64,000 nucleotides of DNA from Nocardia paucivorans NBRC 100373. Its GTDB lineage: Bacteria > Actinomycetota > Actinomycetes > Mycobacteriales > Mycobacteriaceae. The notes under the pieces were generated by a model that was not told where the DNA came from, ran no database searches, and saw nothing but the letters and a program-made list of their open reading frames with translations. Location of the stretch: the NCBI RefSeq assembly GCF_000308675.1, contig NZ_BAGE01000001.1, positions 124,001 to 188,000 on the forward strand, in the 5' to 3' direction. Every line of letters begins with the position of its first letter. Within the stretch, counting starts at the first letter, position 1. Both the position numbers and the translations under genes were made by a program. Shown here in pieces: positions 39,747 through 50,611 of this stretch.

Positions 39747-40766
39747 ATGACAGAAGCCGCCGCACCGGTTGGTGAGTTGAGCGCGCTGGGCACCCCGCTG
39801 CGCAAATTCCGTTTCGCGGCCGCCGGGGAGGGAAACAAGCAGGAGGGCGGTGCGCGCAAGTTCATCCAGACGGCGCAGCAGGCCGAGGAGTACGGCTATG
39901 ACACCTTCGTGGTGCCGGACCATCTCGGCGACCAGGTCGGACCGATCGCAGCCCTCGGCGCGCTGACCCAGGCCACCGAGAGGATCCGTCTGGGTACCTC
40001 GGTGCTGGCCAACGGTTTCCGCAATCCGGTGGTGTTGGCCAAGGATCTGGCCACCATCGACGTGCTGTCCAAGGGACGGCTCGAGGTGGGCATCGGCGCC
40101 GGCTGGAAGCAGGACGAATTCCTGGCGGCGGGGCTGCCCTATGAGCGGCCCGGCGCCCGGTTGGCCAAACTGGAGGAGACACTCACCATCCTGGATGTGC
40201 TGCTGCGGGGGCAGGAGTGCACCTTCGAGGGCAAGTACTACCAGGTGAAGGGTGTCAAGGGCACTCCCAGGCCGCGGCAGGGTCCGCGACCGCCGTTGTG
40301 CACCGGTGGTGGTGGTCCGAAGATGCTGCGGTTGGCCGCCAAGCACGCCGACATCATCTCCGTCGTGCCGATCACCAACTCCAACGGCAAGGGCATGCTG
40401 TCCTCCATCACGATGGAGAAGACCATCGAGAAGGTGCAACTGATCAAGGAGGCGGCCGGGGATCGATTCGACCAGATCGAGCTGAACTGGGCGATCACCG
40501 CGGTGGTGATCACCGACGACCGGGAGAAGACCGCGGAAATGGCGCTGTCGGCGCTCGACCGCGGACTGCACCCGGATCTCGAGGTCGATGTGAAACTGAC
40601 GGTGGAGGAAATTCTGGACTCGCCGTATGTGGCCATCGGCACCTTCGAGGAGATCGCCGACCAGATACGGCGGGTGCGACAGCTCACCGGTATGTCCTAT
40701 GTGGGAATCTTCCCGACCCAGATGGATGCCTTCGCACCCGTGATTCCCCTGCTGAGGGATGAGTGA
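39747..40766 (+). CDS. LLM-class F420-dependent oxidoreductase
   Basis: This 339-aa cytosolic luciferase-like TIM-barrel enzyme has FVVPDHLGDQVGPIAALGALTQAT (about residues 53-76), LGTSVLANGFRNPVVLAKD and GRLEVGIGAGWKQDEFLAAG (about 113-132), all typical of F420-dependent LLM proteins. F420H2 use is family knowledge; the substrate is unknown. AGGAG lies 9 nt before ATG 39747. In M. tuberculosis nothing lies here between Rv3802c and fadD32, so it is an insertion relative to that order. It may act in lipid metabolism, but nothing in the sequence proves it. Confidence 0.87.
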   Translation: MTEAAAPVGELSALGTPLRKFRFAAAGEGNKQEGGARKFIQTAQQAEEYGYDTFVVPDHLGDQVGPIAALGALTQATERIRLGTSVLANGFRNPVVLAKDLATIDVLSKGRLEVGIGAGWKQDEFLAAGLPYERPGARLAKLEETLTILDVLLRGQECTFEGKYYQVKGVKGTPRPRQGPRPPLCTGGGGPKMLRLAAKHADIISVVPITNSNGKGMLSSITMEKTIEKVQLIKEAAGDRFDQIELNWAITAVVITDDREKTAEMALSALDRGLHPDLEVDVKLTVEEILDSPYVAIGTFEEIADQIRRVRQLTGMSYVGIFPTQMDAFAPVIPLLRDE

Positions 40767-40958
40767 CAGCTGCTTCTCTGTAACATGTCTCTGGTTTGAG
40801 AACATCTAGCCGATAGCGGTCACCGCGCAGACCGCACCCCAAAATCTGCTGGCCGGCCCTCCCACCGAGGAGGGCACCTGCGGGCGAAAGCGAGTCGGGG
40901 CCTCACAGGTGATAGCGGCATCTCGCCGTCTTGCTGCGTGTGCCTCGGAGGAGAAGGA

Positions 40959-42872
40959 ATGGACGAGACTTTCGACGACTACCTGGACGAGAGCGGGAAG
41001 ATTTCGATTCCCGACCATCTCACCCTGGTCGACCACGTCGAGAAGCACACCAGAAACGACGCGAACACCTTGGCGTACCGCTACATCGATTACTCGCGGG
41101 AGCGGGACGGTGAGGTACACGAGCTGACGTGGCGTGAATTCGGTGTCCGGCTGCGCGCGGTGGCCGCTCGACTCCAGCAGGTCACCAAGACCGGTGACCG
41201 GGTGGCGGTGCTCGCACCGCAGGGGCTGGACTATGTGATCTCCTTCTTCGCCGCCATCTACGCGGGCACCATCTCGGTGCCGCTGTTCGACCCGGAAGAG
41301 CCCGGCCACACCGACCGGCTGCACGCCGTGCTGGGCGACTGCAAACCGTCGGCGATCCTCACCGCCGGTTCGTCCGCGGCCGGGGTGCGGCAGTTCTTCC
41401 GTTCGCTGCCGGCCGCCGAACGCCCGCGCATCATCGCCGTGGACGCCATTCCGGACAGTGTCGGCGAAAGCTGGGTACGCCCGGATATCTCGGTGGACGA
41501 TATTGCCTACCTGCAGTACACCTCGGGTTCCACCCGGACCCCGGCCGGTGTGGAGATCACCCATCGCGCGGTCGGCACCAACCTGCTGCAGATGGTGGAC
41601 GCCATCAAACTGGACGAGAACTCGCGCGGCGTCACCTGGCTGCCGATGTTCCACGATATGGGCCTGCTGACGGTGATCCTGCCCGCGGTGGGCGGCAAGT
41701 TCATCACCATCATGTCGCCGACCGCGTTCGTGCGGCGGCCCTACCGGTGGATCAAGGAGCTGGCCGCGGTATCCGACGGTGCCGGCACTTTCGCCGCCGC
41801 GCCGAACTTCGCCTTCGAGCACGCCGCCGCTCGCGGTCTGCCGAAGAACGGCGAAACGCTGGACCTGTCGAATGTCATCGGCCTGATCAACGGCAGCGAG
41901 CCGGTCACCACCTCGTCGATGCGGAAGTTCAACGAGGCGTTCGCGCCGTACGGGCTGCCCAAGACCGCAATCAAGCCCTGCTACGGCATGGCGGAGGCCA
42001 CGCTGTTCGTCTCGGCGACCAAGCACGAGGACGAGGCCAAGGTCACCTATGTCGACCGCGCCGAGCTGAACGCGGGCCGCATGGTGCGGGTGGATCCGAA
42101 TGCGGAAAACGCCATCGCTCAGGTGAGCTGCGGTTATGTCGCGCATTCCCAGTGGGCGGTGATCGTCGATCCGGCGTCCATCGAAGAAGGCACCGCGCGG
42201 GAACAGCCGGACGGCCATGTCGGTGAGATCTGGTTGCACGGAAACAACATGGGTATCGGCTATTGGGGCCGGCCGGAGGAAACCAAGGCGACCTTCCAGA
42301 ACAAGGTCGTGCATCGGCTCCCCGAGGGCAGCCACGCCGAGGGGGCCGACGAGGACGCCAACTGGATGCGCACCGGCGACTACGGCGTCTACTTCGAGGG
42401 CGAGCTCTACATCACCGGCCGCGTCAAGGACCTGGTGATCGTCGACGGCCGCAACCACTACCCGCAGGACTTGGAGTTTTCCGCCCAGGAGGCCAGCTCC
42501 GCGCTGCGGCCCGGTTTCATCGCCGCCTTCTCGGTGCCCGCCAACCAGTTGCCCGCCGAGGTGTTCGAGCAGGGCGCACACTCGGGTCTGAAGTTCGACC
42601 CCGAGGACACCTCCGAACAACTGGTCGTCGTGGCCGAGCGTGGTCCCGGTGCCGGTAAGGCCGATCCAGGTCCGATCGTGGACGCGGTGCGGGCGGCCAT
42701 TTCGCACCGCCACGGGGTGACCGTGCGTGACCTGCTGTTGGTACCCGCGGGTTCGATTCCGCGTACCTCCAGTGGCAAGATCGCGCGTCGCGCCTGCAAG
42801 GCCGCGTATCTCGAGGGGACCCTGCGGGGCGGCTACACCCAGCAGTCCTTCCCGGACGCCCCCGAGGAATAG
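40959..42872 (+). CDS. fadD32: Long-chain fatty acyl-AMP ligase FadD32
   Basis: This 637-aa cytosolic adenylating enzyme activates the meromycolic acid to acyl-AMP and loads it on the N-terminal carrier domain of Pks13. The phosphate loop [15 protein letters not shown] (about residues 184-198), the [13 protein letters not shown] block and the adenylate motif [19 protein letters not shown] (about 485-503) are present. An [12 protein letters not shown]-terminal subdomain carries [13 protein letters not shown] with the catalytic Lys region. GGAGGAG (40947-40953) precedes ATG 40959. It heads the fadD32-pks13-accD4 cluster. Confidence 0.95.
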   Translation: MDETFDDYLDESGKISIPDHLTLVDHVEKHTRNDANTLAYRYIDYSRERDGEVHELTWREFGVRLRAVAARLQQVTKTGDRVAVLAPQGLDYVISFFAAIYAGTISVPLFDPEEPGHTDRLHAVLGDCKPSAILTAGSSAAGVRQFFRSLPAAERPRIIAVDAIPDSVGESWVRPDISVDDIAYLQYTSGSTRTPAGVEITHRAVGTNLLQMVDAIKLDENSRGVTWLPMFHDMGLLTVILPAVGGKFITIMSPTAFVRRPYRWIKELAAVSDGAGTFAAAPNFAFEHAAARGLPKNGETLDLSNVIGLINGSEPVTTSSMRKFNEAFAPYGLPKTAIKPCYGMAEATLFVSATKHEDEAKVTYVDRAELNAGRMVRVDPNAENAIAQVSCGYVAHSQWAVIVDPASIEEGTAREQPDGHVGEIWLHGNNMGIGYWGRPEETKATFQNKVVHRLPEGSHAEGADEDANWMRTGDYGVYFEGELYITGRVKDLVIVDGRNHYPQDLEFSAQEASSALRPGFIAAFSVPANQLPAEVFEQGAHSGLKFDPEDTSEQLVVVAERGPGAGKADPGPIVDAVRAAISHRHGVTVRDLLLVPAGSIPRTSSGKIARRACKAAYLEGTLRGGYTQQSFPDAPEE

Positions 42873-43009
42873 CGGTGCTGTCCGGCGTCTTGTGCGAGGT
42901 GTTCGCAGACGGGCCCGGCCGCGACCCTCGAACAGCGTCCGGGAAGAATGGCCGCGGTGCGTCGGCCGACACCCCACGTGCCGTACATCGACAGGTAGCT
43001 TGAGGACTG

Positions 43010-46000
43010 ATGGCTGAGAACGAGGGCACGTCCCACGAGACGACCGAGAACCTTCCCGCGACCGAGGCCGCGGCCGCCGGCGGGACCGGTGCGGACGCGC
43101 CGTCGTCCGGTGCGAACACCGAGATCACGGTGGCCGAGCTACGGGAGTGGCTGCGTCGCTGGGTGGCCGAGGCCACGGGCCAACCGCTGGAGAACATCAC
43201 GGTGGACCGGCCCATGGAGGAGTTCGGGTTGGCCTCCCGCGACGCCCTCGCCCTCGGCGGCGATATCGAGGAGCTGACCGGGGTGGTGTTGAACGCCACG
43301 GTGGTGTATCAGCACCCGACCATCGCCTCCTTGGCCGAGGTCATCGTCAACGGCGATCCTCAGCAGCCCGCCGAGGCGTCGGACGACCTGTTCTACACCG
43401 CCGGCTACACCCCGGGTGAGCAGCGCGATATCGCCATTGTCGGCCTGTCCACCCGGCTGCCGGGCGCCGGTGACACCCCGGAATCGACCTGGGAGTTCCT
43501 GATCAATCGCGGTGACGCGATCCGGGATCTGCCGCCGGGACGGTGGGCGGAGTTCCTGGACGAGCCGGAGCTGGCCCGGGCCGTCGCCGAGGCCAATACC
43601 CGCGGCGGTTATCTGGACCAGGACGTGGTCACCGGTTTCGACGCGGAGTTCTTCGCCATGTCGCCGGTCGAGGTGGAGCGTGTCGATCCACAGCAGCGGT
43701 TGATGATGGAACTCACCTGGGAGGCGCTCGAGCACGCCCGGATTCCGGCAAGCGAGCTCAAGGGCGAGCCCGTCGGTGTTTTCATCGGTAGCTCCACCAA
43801 CGATTTTCAGCTGATCTCCGCGCTCGGTCTGGGGGAACAGGACCCCGATGTTCCGGCCTCGGCCCAGGCGTATGCGATCACGGGCAGCTCGTCGAGCATT
43901 ATCGCCAACCGGGTGTCCTACTTCTTCGACTTCCGTGGGCCGTCGGTGGCCATCGACACCGCGTGCTCGTCCACCATTGTCGCGGTGCACCAGGCGGTGC
44001 GCGCCCTCCGAGACGGTGATGCCGATATAGCACTGGCCGGCGGGGTGAACATGCTGCTCATGCCGATGGCCACCCTCGGTTTCGACAAGATCGGGGCGGT
44101 ATCGGCGGACGGTCGGATCAAGGCGTTCTCCGCCGATGCCGACGGTATGGTCCGCTCCGAGGGCGCCGGCATGGTGGTGCTCAAACGACTGGCCGACGCC
44201 GAACGTGACGGCGACCGCGTCCTCGCCGTCATCAAAGGCTCCGCGGTCAACAGCGACGGTCGTTCCAACGGTCTGGTCGCGCCGAACCCGGAGGCCCAGG
44301 TGGATGTGCTGCGGCGCGCCTACCGCGACGCGGGGATCGTGCCGTCCACCGTCGACTACATCGAAGCGCACGGCACCGGCACCCTGCTCGGCGATCCCAT
44401 CGAGGCCGAGGCTCTGGCCCGGGTGGTGGGCCATGGGCGCGACGCCGACAAACCGGCCTTGCTCGGCTCGGCCAAGACCAACTTCGGACACCTGGAATCC
44501 GGTGCGGGTGCGGCGAGCCTGGCCAAGGTGGTCATGGCGTTCCAGCACAATGTGCTGCCGCCGAATATCAACTTCGCCGGACCCAATCCGTATATTCCGT
44601 TCGAGCAGGCCCGGTTGAAGGTGGTCGACGAGCCGACGGAGTTCCCGCGGTACAGCGGGGTCGCGACCGTCGGTATCTCCGGTTTCGGCTTCGGCGGTAC
44701 GAACGCGCATGTCGTACTGCAGGAATACGTGCCCGCGAGCGAGTCCGCGGCGGACGGGACGCCCGATGCGCCCGACACCGCCGCGACGAAAGACCAAGTG
44801 TCCGAACCGGAATGGTCGACGGAGCGGGAAGAGCCGCTGCCGGTGATCCTCGCGGTCTCCGGATATCTGCCGTCGCGTCGCCGGCGCGCCGCCGCGGACC
44901 TGGCCGATTGGCTGGAAACCGAGGAGGGGCGTCGTACCCCGCTGGAGAATGTGGCCCGGTCGCTGGCCAAACGCAGCCACTGGCGTTCTCGCGGCGTTGT
45001 GCTGGCCAAGACCCATGAGGAGGCCGTCGCCGGACTGCGCGCCATTGCCGCGGGTAAACCGGGGCCGGGGGTGTTCACCGCCGACGCCCCGGCCGCGCAG
45101 GGGCCGATGTGGGTGATGGCCGGTTTCGGCGCCCAGCACCGCAAGATGGGCAAACAGCTCTATCGGGAGAACTCCATCTTCCGCCGCACCGTCGATCAGG
45201 TCGACGAGCTGGTACAGGATGAGGCCGGGTATTCGGTGCGCGAGATGATCCTGGACGACGCCCAGGACTACGACGTGGGGACCTCCCAGGTCGGTATCTT
45301 CACCATCCAGCTCGGCCTGGCCGCGTTGTTGCGCGCGCACGGGGCCGAGCCGGCCGCCGTGGTCGGCCATTCGATGGGTGAGGTCGCCGGTGCCTATATC
45401 GCGGGCGGTCTGCCGCTCGAGGACGCGGTGCGGGTGATCTGCGCCCGCTCGCGGTTGATGGGCGAGGGTGAGCAGATGCTCAGCGACGCCGATGTGCGCA
45501 ATATGGCCCTGGTGGAGTACAGCGCCGCCGAGATCGAGGCACTGCTGGACGAATTCCCCGATGTCGAGGTCGCGGTGTACGCGGCGCCGACCAATACCGT
45601 GATCGGTGGGCCGGTGGACCAGGTGGCCGCGATCGTGGCGCGGGTCGAGGAGGCGGGCAAATTCGCCCGGGTCCTGCAGACCCGCGGCGCGGGACACACC
45701 TCGCAGATGGACCCCCTGCTGGGTGAACTGGCCGCCGAACTGGCCGGTATCGAACCCACCAGGTTGAAGGTCGGCCTGTACTCCACGGTCGACAAGGAGC
45801 AGTACTACCGCCCTGGCCACGATCCGGTCCACACCGAGGCCTACTGGGTGAAGAACATGCGCCACAGCGTGTACTTCACCAATGCGATCAAATTGGCCGT
45901 CGACAGCGGTATCACCACTTTCCTGGAATTGGCGCCGAATTCCGTGGCGCTGATGCAGGTGTTGGGCACCACCTACGCCGCCGGCCTGCACGACGCGCAG

Positions 46001-48310
46001 TTGATTCCCACACTCAAGCGCAAGGAAGACGAATCGGCCGGTGTCATCGCCGCATTGGCCCAGCTGTATGTGCACGGCCATGCGGTGGACCTGGCGTCGC
46101 TGCTGCCCGCCGGCGAGTACGCCGATATTCCGCGGACCGCTTTCCTGCGTAAGTCGTACTGGCCCAAGACCCGCGCCCTCGTCGCCGGTGGCGGTGCTTC
46201 CCGGGTGCCCGGCGCGCATGTCGCGCTGCCGGATGGGCGTCATGCCTGGGAGATATCGGCGTCCGCGGTTACCGATCCGGTGGAGCTGGTGCGGGCCGCC
46301 GCGGCGCAGGTGCTCGGCGATGTCTCGGTGGGCGCGACCGTCGCCCACGGTGCGGTTCCCGCTTCGGGCACGCTGACCACCACACTCACCCCGCATCCGG
46401 GCGGCGCTTCGGTGCAGGTCCATGTGCGGGAAGAAGGCACCTTCCGACTGCTGTTCGACGCGGTGGTCACCGGTGGTGGCGTAGTTGCCTCTTCCGCCGA
46501 AACCGCTGTCGCCGTGCCGGATTCCGCTCCGCTTGCCGATACCGCCGCCGAGGAGGCCCCGGACACCGCGGGTTTCGGGGAGCGCTGGGATCCCGACAGC
46601 GGCCAGACCGTCGAGGAGCGGCTGGCGTTGATCGTGGCCGAGTCCATGGGCTATGCCGTCGAGGACCTGCCCATGGAGATTCCGCTCATGGAGCTGGGGC
46701 TGGATTCGTTGATGGCCATGCGGATCAAGAACCGGGTCGAATACGAATTCGATATTCCGCAGTTGCAGGTGTCGGCGGTGCGCGATGCCAACCTGCACGA
46801 GGTCGCCAAGGTGCTGCACTACGCCATCGAGCACCGTGACCAGGTGCAGGCCATGGCCGACCAGCAGGCCGCGGCTCGGGCCGCCGGGGGATCCGCCGAG
46901 TTGACCGTGGACGACGATTTCGTCGCCGCCGCCAAGGCCGCCATGGAAGCGGGTGCGGACCCGGTTGTCGCCCTGGCACAAGGCGTGGACGCAACCGAGG
47001 ATGCCGCGACGAGCCCCGAAACGGCCGAGGCCTCTGCGGAATCCGCCTCGAATGCGACGGAAAGTGTTGCCGGGCAGTCCGATTCGGGTATCTCCGATTC
47101 GGCTGGTGAGTCCGTTACCGTCGAAGCCGGTGCGACGCAGGACGATCCGGTTCCGGCCGGGGCCGCCGCGCTGTTCGGTGGTGCCCCGGAGTCCGGTTCC
47201 GACGATGACAATGTCCCCCCACGGGACGCCGCCGAACGACTGACCTTCGCCACCTGGGCCGTGGTGACCGGTAAATCGGCCGGCGGTATCTTCAACACCC
47301 TCCCGATCCTGGACGAGGACACCGCAGAGAAGTTGGCGGCCCGCCTCACCGAGCGGGTGGGCGCGGAGGTCACCATCGACGATGTGCTCGACTCCGAGAC
47401 CATCGAAGAACTCGCCGATATCGTGCGAACCCTGCAGGACAGTGGTGCCGATGTGGACGGTTTCATCCGTCCGCTGCGTGCCCGTCCGGAGGGATCGGAT
47501 GCCGTTCCGGTCTTCGTCTTCCACCCCGCCGGCGGCAATACGTTGGTCTACGAACCGCTGCTCAAGCGCCTGCCGGCCGACACCCCGATGTACGGGTTCG
47601 AGCGGGTGGAGGGGTCGATCGAGGAACGGGCCCGCCAGTACGTGCCCGAACTGCGAAAACTCCAGGGCGAGGGGCCGTATGTGCTGTACGGCTGGTCGTT
47701 GGGTGCGGTACTGGCCATGGCGGTCGCGCAGATCCTGCGGTCCGAGGGTGCCGATGTGCGGGTCGTCGGACTGATCGACCTGGCGATCCCCACCGAACCG
47801 GAGGACAACAGCCCGGCCGAGCGGCTCGCTCGGATGCAGCGTTACCAGGCCTTCGCCAAGAAGACCTATGGCGTGACGGGTGAACTGGGACCGGAGCAGC
47901 TGCGCGAACTCGCGGAGGCATCCGATGAAGAACAGTTCAAGATGATCTCCGATCTGATCAAGATGACCGGCGCCAAGATTCCCGGCGGTGTCCTCGAACA
48001 TCAGAAGACCTCATGGATCGAGAATCGCGCGCTACAGCAGGTGCAGCCGACCCACTACGACGGTGATGTCGTGCTCTACCTGGCCGATCGCTACCACGAT
48101 GGGGCGATCGAACTCGAGCCCCGCTACGCCCATCGGCGACCCAATGGCGGCTGGGACGAGTACCTGCCGAACCTGGAGGTCATCCACATTCCGGGCGACC
48201 ATCTCCAGATCATCGATGAGCCACGTATCGGCCGGATCGGTGCCGATCTGACCGCTAAACTCGCGGAAATCAGCACATCGAGGGGCGTGGCCGCGAAAGG
48301 GAGCAAGTGA
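43010..48310 (+). CDS. pks13: Mycolic acid condensing polyketide synthase Pks13
   Basis: This 1766-aa enzyme performs the Claisen condensation of the two mycolate chains and releases the product to trehalose. Domain order: N-terminal carrier (about residues 40-110; Ser in FGLASRDAL), ketosynthase (about 138-570; Cys319 in DTACSS, His in EAHGTGTL and NFGHLE), acyltransferase (about 690-1050; Ser788 in GHSMG), C-terminal carrier (about 1195-1270; Ser1233 in LGLDSL), an acidic low-complexity linker (about 1315-1400), a carrier-like helical segment without the Ser (about 1405-1480), and thioesterase (about 1495-1755; Ser1563 in GWSLG, Asp1590, His1731). M. tuberculosis Pks13 has 1733 residues. 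It is followed by accD4 with GTGA overlap. Confidence 0.97.
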   Translation: MAENEGTSHETTENLPATEAAAAGGTGADAPSSGANTEITVAELREWLRRWVAEATGQPLENITVDRPMEEFGLASRDALALGGDIEELTGVVLNATVVYQHPTIASLAEVIVNGDPQQPAEASDDLFYTAGYTPGEQRDIAIVGLSTRLPGAGDTPESTWEFLINRGDAIRDLPPGRWAEFLDEPELARAVAEANTRGGYLDQDVVTGFDAEFFAMSPVEVERVDPQQRLMMELTWEALEHARIPASELKGEPVGVFIGSSTNDFQLISALGLGEQDPDVPASAQAYAITGSSSSIIANRVSYFFDFRGPSVAIDTACSSTIVAVHQAVRALRDGDADIALAGGVNMLLMPMATLGFDKIGAVSADGRIKAFSADADGMVRSEGAGMVVLKRLADAERDGDRVLAVIKGSAVNSDGRSNGLVAPNPEAQVDVLRRAYRDAGIVPSTVDYIEAHGTGTLLGDPIEAEALARVVGHGRDADKPALLGSAKTNFGHLESGAGAASLAKVVMAFQHNVLPPNINFAGPNPYIPFEQARLKVVDEPTEFPRYSGVATVGISGFGFGGTNAHVVLQEYVPASESAADGTPDAPDTAATKDQVSEPEWSTEREEPLPVILAVSGYLPSRRRRAAADLADWLETEEGRRTPLENVARSLAKRSHWRSRGVVLAKTHEEAVAGLRAIAAGKPGPGVFTADAPAAQGPMWVMAGFGAQHRKMGKQLYRENSIFRRTVDQVDELVQDEAGYSVREMILDDAQDYDVGTSQVGIFTIQLGLAALLRAHGAEPAAVVGHSMGEVAGAYIAGGLPLEDAVRVICARSRLMGEGEQMLSDADVRNMALVEYSAAEIEALLDEFPDVEVAVYAAPTNTVIGGPVDQVAAIVARVEEAGKFARVLQTRGAGHTSQMDPLLGELAAELAGIEPTRLKVGLYSTVDKEQYYRPGHDPVHTEAYWVKNMRHSVYFTNAIKLAVDSGITTFLELAPNSVALMQVLGTTYAAGLHDAQLIPTLKRKEDESAGVIAALAQLYVHGHAVDLASLLPAGEYADIPRTAFLRKSYWPKTRALVAGGGASRVPGAHVALPDGRHAWEISASAVTDPVELVRAAAAQVLGDVSVGATVAHGAVPASGTLTTTLTPHPGGASVQVHVREEGTFRLLFDAVVTGGGVVASSAETAVAVPDSAPLADTAAEEAPDTAGFGERWDPDSGQTVEERLALIVAESMGYAVEDLPMEIPLMELGLDSLMAMRIKNRVEYEFDIPQLQVSAVRDANLHEVAKVLHYAIEHRDQVQAMADQQAAARAAGGSAELTVDDDFVAAAKAAMEAGADPVVALAQGVDATEDAATSPETAEASAESASNATESVAGQSDSGISDSAGESVTVEAGATQDDPVPAGAAALFGGAPESGSDDDNVPPRDAAERLTFATWAVVTGKSAGGIFNTLPILDEDTAEKLAARLTERVGAEVTIDDVLDSETIEELADIVRTLQDSGADVDGFIRPLRARPEGSDAVPVFVFHPAGGNTLVYEPLLKRLPADTPMYGFERVEGSIEERARQYVPELRKLQGEGPYVLYGWSLGAVLAMAVAQILRSEGADVRVVGLIDLAIPTEPEDNSPAERLARMQRYQAFAKKTYGVTGELGPEQLRELAEASDEEQFKMISDLIKMTGAKIPGGVLEHQKTSWIENRALQQVQPTHYDGDVVLYLADRYHDGAIELEPRYAHRRPNGGWDEYLPNLEVIHIPGDHLQIIDEPRIGRIGADLTAKLAEISTSRGVAAKGSK

Positions 48311-49851
48311 GCACTACCGCCGAGAAACTCGCGGATCTGCGCAAGCGTTTGGAGCTGGCCCAGGAACCGGCGGGAGAAGCCGGCGTGGCCAAGCGGGCGA
48401 AGAAGGGGATCCCCAGCGCTCGCGAACGGATCAATATGCTGCTCGATCCGGGCACCTTCGTGGAGATCGGTGCGCTGGTTCGGCGTCCCGGTGACCCGTC
48501 GGCGCTGTACGGCGACGGCGTGGTGACCGGACACGGACTGGTCGACGGACGTCCGGTCGCGGTCTTCTCACATGATCAGACCGTCTACGGCGGTTCGGTG
48601 GGTGAGATGTTCGGTCGCAAGGTTGCCGCGATCATGGAGTACGCGGCCAAGGTCGGCTGCCCGATGGTGGGTATCAACGACTCCGGCGGGGCCCGGGTGC
48701 AGGAGGCGGTGTCCTCGCTGGCCTGGTACGCGGAACTGGGCAGACGCCAGGAGCCGCTGTCGGGCATGGTGCCGACCATCTCGTTGATCCTGGGTAAATG
48801 CGCGGGTGGCGCGGTGTACTCCCCGATCAACACCGATGTGGTGGTGGCGACCGAGGACGCGTCCATGTTCGTCACCGGTCCCAAGGTGATCCGCGAGGTG
48901 ACCGGCGAGGATGTGAGCCTGGAAGAGCTCGGCGGCGCGCACAGCCAGGCCCAGTACGGCAATATCCACCATGTCGCCAAGGACGAGCGGGCCGCTTTCC
49001 AGTGGGTGCGCGAATACCTGTCCTATATGCCGAGCAGTTGCCAGGAGCTGCCGCCGGTGGTGAATCCCGGTTTGGAGCCGGAGATCACCGAGACGGACCT
49101 GGAGCTGAACTCGATCATCCCGGACGCCGACAACGCCGGCTACGATATGCACGAGGTCCTGCTGCGGATCTTCGACGACGGTAATTTCCACGAGTTCGCC
49201 GCCGAATCCGGGCGCAATATCATCACCGGTTTCGCTCGGGTGGACGGCCGCAGTGTGGGCGTGGTGGCCAATCAGCCGATGGTGTACGCGGGCTCTCTGG
49301 ACGCCAGAGCGGCGGACAAGGCGTCGCATTTCGTGCGGTTGTGCGACGCGTTCGAGATTCCGCTGGTATTCGTCGTCGACACCCCCGGCTTCCTGCCCGG
49401 TGTGGAACAGGAGAAGATCGGCGTCATCAAACGCGGTGGTCGGTTCCTGTTCGCCTTCGTGGAAGCGACGGTGCCGAAGGTGACCGTCGTGGTCCGTAAG
49501 GCCTACGGCGGCGGGTATGCCGTGATGGGTTCCAAACAGCTGGGCGCCGATGTGAACCTGGCGTGGCCGACCGCGCGAATCGCGGTCATGGGCGCGGAGA
49601 GCGCGGTGAGTCTGATCGGCGCTCGGCAGATCGACGCGGCCCCCGAAGACCAGAAGGCCGCCGTCCGACAGCAGATGATCGACTTCTACAACGCCACCGT
49701 GGCCACGCCGTGGGTGGCGGCCGAGCGGGGATTCATCGATGCCGTCATCGAGCCGGCGTCTACCCGGCTGGAATTGCGCAAGGCATTGCGCCTGCTGCGG
49801 GACAAGAAGGTCATCCGCAATCCGCGCAAGCACCACCTGCTGCCGTTGTAG
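48307..49851 (+). CDS. accD4: Acyl-CoA carboxylase beta subunit AccD4
   Basis: This 514-aa carboxyltransferase subunit carboxylates a long-chain acyl-CoA to give the alpha-chain extender used by Pks13. The crotonase-like N half has [14 protein letters not shown] (about residues 120-133) and [12 protein letters not shown]; the C half has [14 protein letters not shown] and [21 protein letters not shown], both oxyanion-hole regions. The start GTG overlaps the pks13 stop. The biotin-carrying partner subunit is not in the window. Position after pks13 identifies it as AccD4 rather than AccD5. Confidence 0.94.
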   Translation: MSTTAEKLADLRKRLELAQEPAGEAGVAKRAKKGIPSARERINMLLDPGTFVEIGALVRRPGDPSALYGDGVVTGHGLVDGRPVAVFSHDQTVYGGSVGEMFGRKVAAIMEYAAKVGCPMVGINDSGGARVQEAVSSLAWYAELGRRQEPLSGMVPTISLILGKCAGGAVYSPINTDVVVATEDASMFVTGPKVIREVTGEDVSLEELGGAHSQAQYGNIHHVAKDERAAFQWVREYLSYMPSSCQELPPVVNPGLEPEITETDLELNSIIPDADNAGYDMHEVLLRIFDDGNFHEFAAESGRNIITGFARVDGRSVGVVANQPMVYAGSLDARAADKASHFVRLCDAFEIPLVFVVDTPGFLPGVEQEKIGVIKRGGRFLFAFVEATVPKVTVVVRKAYGGGYAVMGSKQLGADVNLAWPTARIAVMGAESAVSLIGARQIDAAPEDQKAAVRQQMIDFYNATVATPWVAAERGFIDAVIEPASTRLELRKALRLLRDKKVIRNPRKHHLLPL

Positions 49852-49881
49852 CCGAGGGCGGGAGTCGTTCCCGCACCGGGG

Positions 49882-49916
49882 CGGGCCCGGGCCCGGCGAT
49901 CATTCGCCCGGGCCCG
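49882..49916. terminator. Bidirectional terminator between accD4 and ppi
   Basis: An 11-bp perfect stem, CGGGCCCGGGC (49882-49892) and GCCCGGGCCCG (49906-49916), with a 13-nt loop, lies between two converging genes and serves both. Confidence 0.75.
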
Positions 49917-49931
49917 AGCCGAGTGATGCCA

Positions 49932-50432
49932 TCAGCCGGCGATGTTCGCCGACTCGATCACCACGTTCTCGACCGGGACATCCTGGTGCATGCCCTTCGA
50001 CGAGGTGGATACCGCCGCGATCCGGTCGACCACGTCGGTGCCCTCGGTGACGGTGCCGAACACCGCGTACCCCCAGCCCTGGCCCGACGGCTGGGTGTGG
50101 TTGAGGAAGTCGTTGTCGGCGACATTGATGAAGAACTGCGCGGTGGCCGAGTGCGGGTCGTTGGTCCGCGCCATGGCAACGGTGTACTTGTCGTTCTTCA
50201 GCCCGTTGGCCGCCTCGTTCTGGATGGGCGCCTGAGTGGGCTTTTGCCGCATTTCGCCGGTGAAGCCGCCGCCCTGGATCATGAAGCCCGGGATGACACG
50301 GTGGAAGATCGTGCCGTCGTAGTGGCCGGATTTCACGTATTCCACGAAATTGCGCACGGTGTTGGGTGCCTTCTCCTCGTCCAGCTGAAGGCCGATGGTG
50401 CCGAAGTTCGTCTCGAGATTCACCTTGGTCAT
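49932..50432 (-). CDS. Cyclophilin-type peptidyl-prolyl isomerase
   Basis: This 166-aa protein without signal peptide is a cytosolic prolyl isomerase. The cyclophilin core is complete: [15 protein letters not shown] (catalytic Arg in FHRV, about residue 45), [21 protein letters not shown] (about 88-108) and [18 protein letters not shown] 50432 is preceded by GGAAAGGTAGAGGAC; the frame continues upstream to 50603 without similarity. It converges on accD4 and is divergent from the first emb gene, with 179 nt between their starts. Confidence 0.93.
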   Translation of the reverse strand: MTKVNLETNFGTIGLQLDEEKAPNTVRNFVEYVKSGHYDGTIFHRVIPGFMIQGGGFTGEMRQKPTQAPIQNEAANGLKNDKYTVAMARTNDPHSATAQFFINVADNDFLNHTQPSGQGWGYAVFGTVTEGTDVVDRIAAVSTSSKGMHQDVPVENVVIESANIAG

Positions 50433-50594
50433 GTCCTCTACCTTTCCATTACCGCCACACAACCCCTCGCATTCGGGGGTGTTTCGGCGCGATTCTGCCT
50501 GGGATACCCACTCCCCTTTACCCGGTCGGGCCCCTCGAATAACCCATGGATTCCGGTGACCGGTGTGGTTGATCCAACCCGAGGGAAACGACCC

Positions 50595-50611
50595 GGCTAG
50601 CATGGCTAGCC
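50595..50611 (+). promoter_or_regulatory. Palindrome over the start of the first emb gene
   Basis: GGCTAGC-ATG-GCTAGCC is a perfect dyad with 7-bp arms ending one base before the GTG start. TAGCAT (50598-50603) inside it fits a -10 element for a leaderless transcript. The core CTAGCATGGCTA (50597-50608) matches 11 of 12 bases of a site beside the TetR gene at 57787-57798. Confidence 0.5.

Noticed and set aside
43139..48001. 1620-codon open frame on the minus strand opposite pks13
   Set aside because: It is antisense to a complete Pks13 in frame with all catalytic motifs; its translation is rich in His, Gly and Arg, as expected from high-GC shadow frames.
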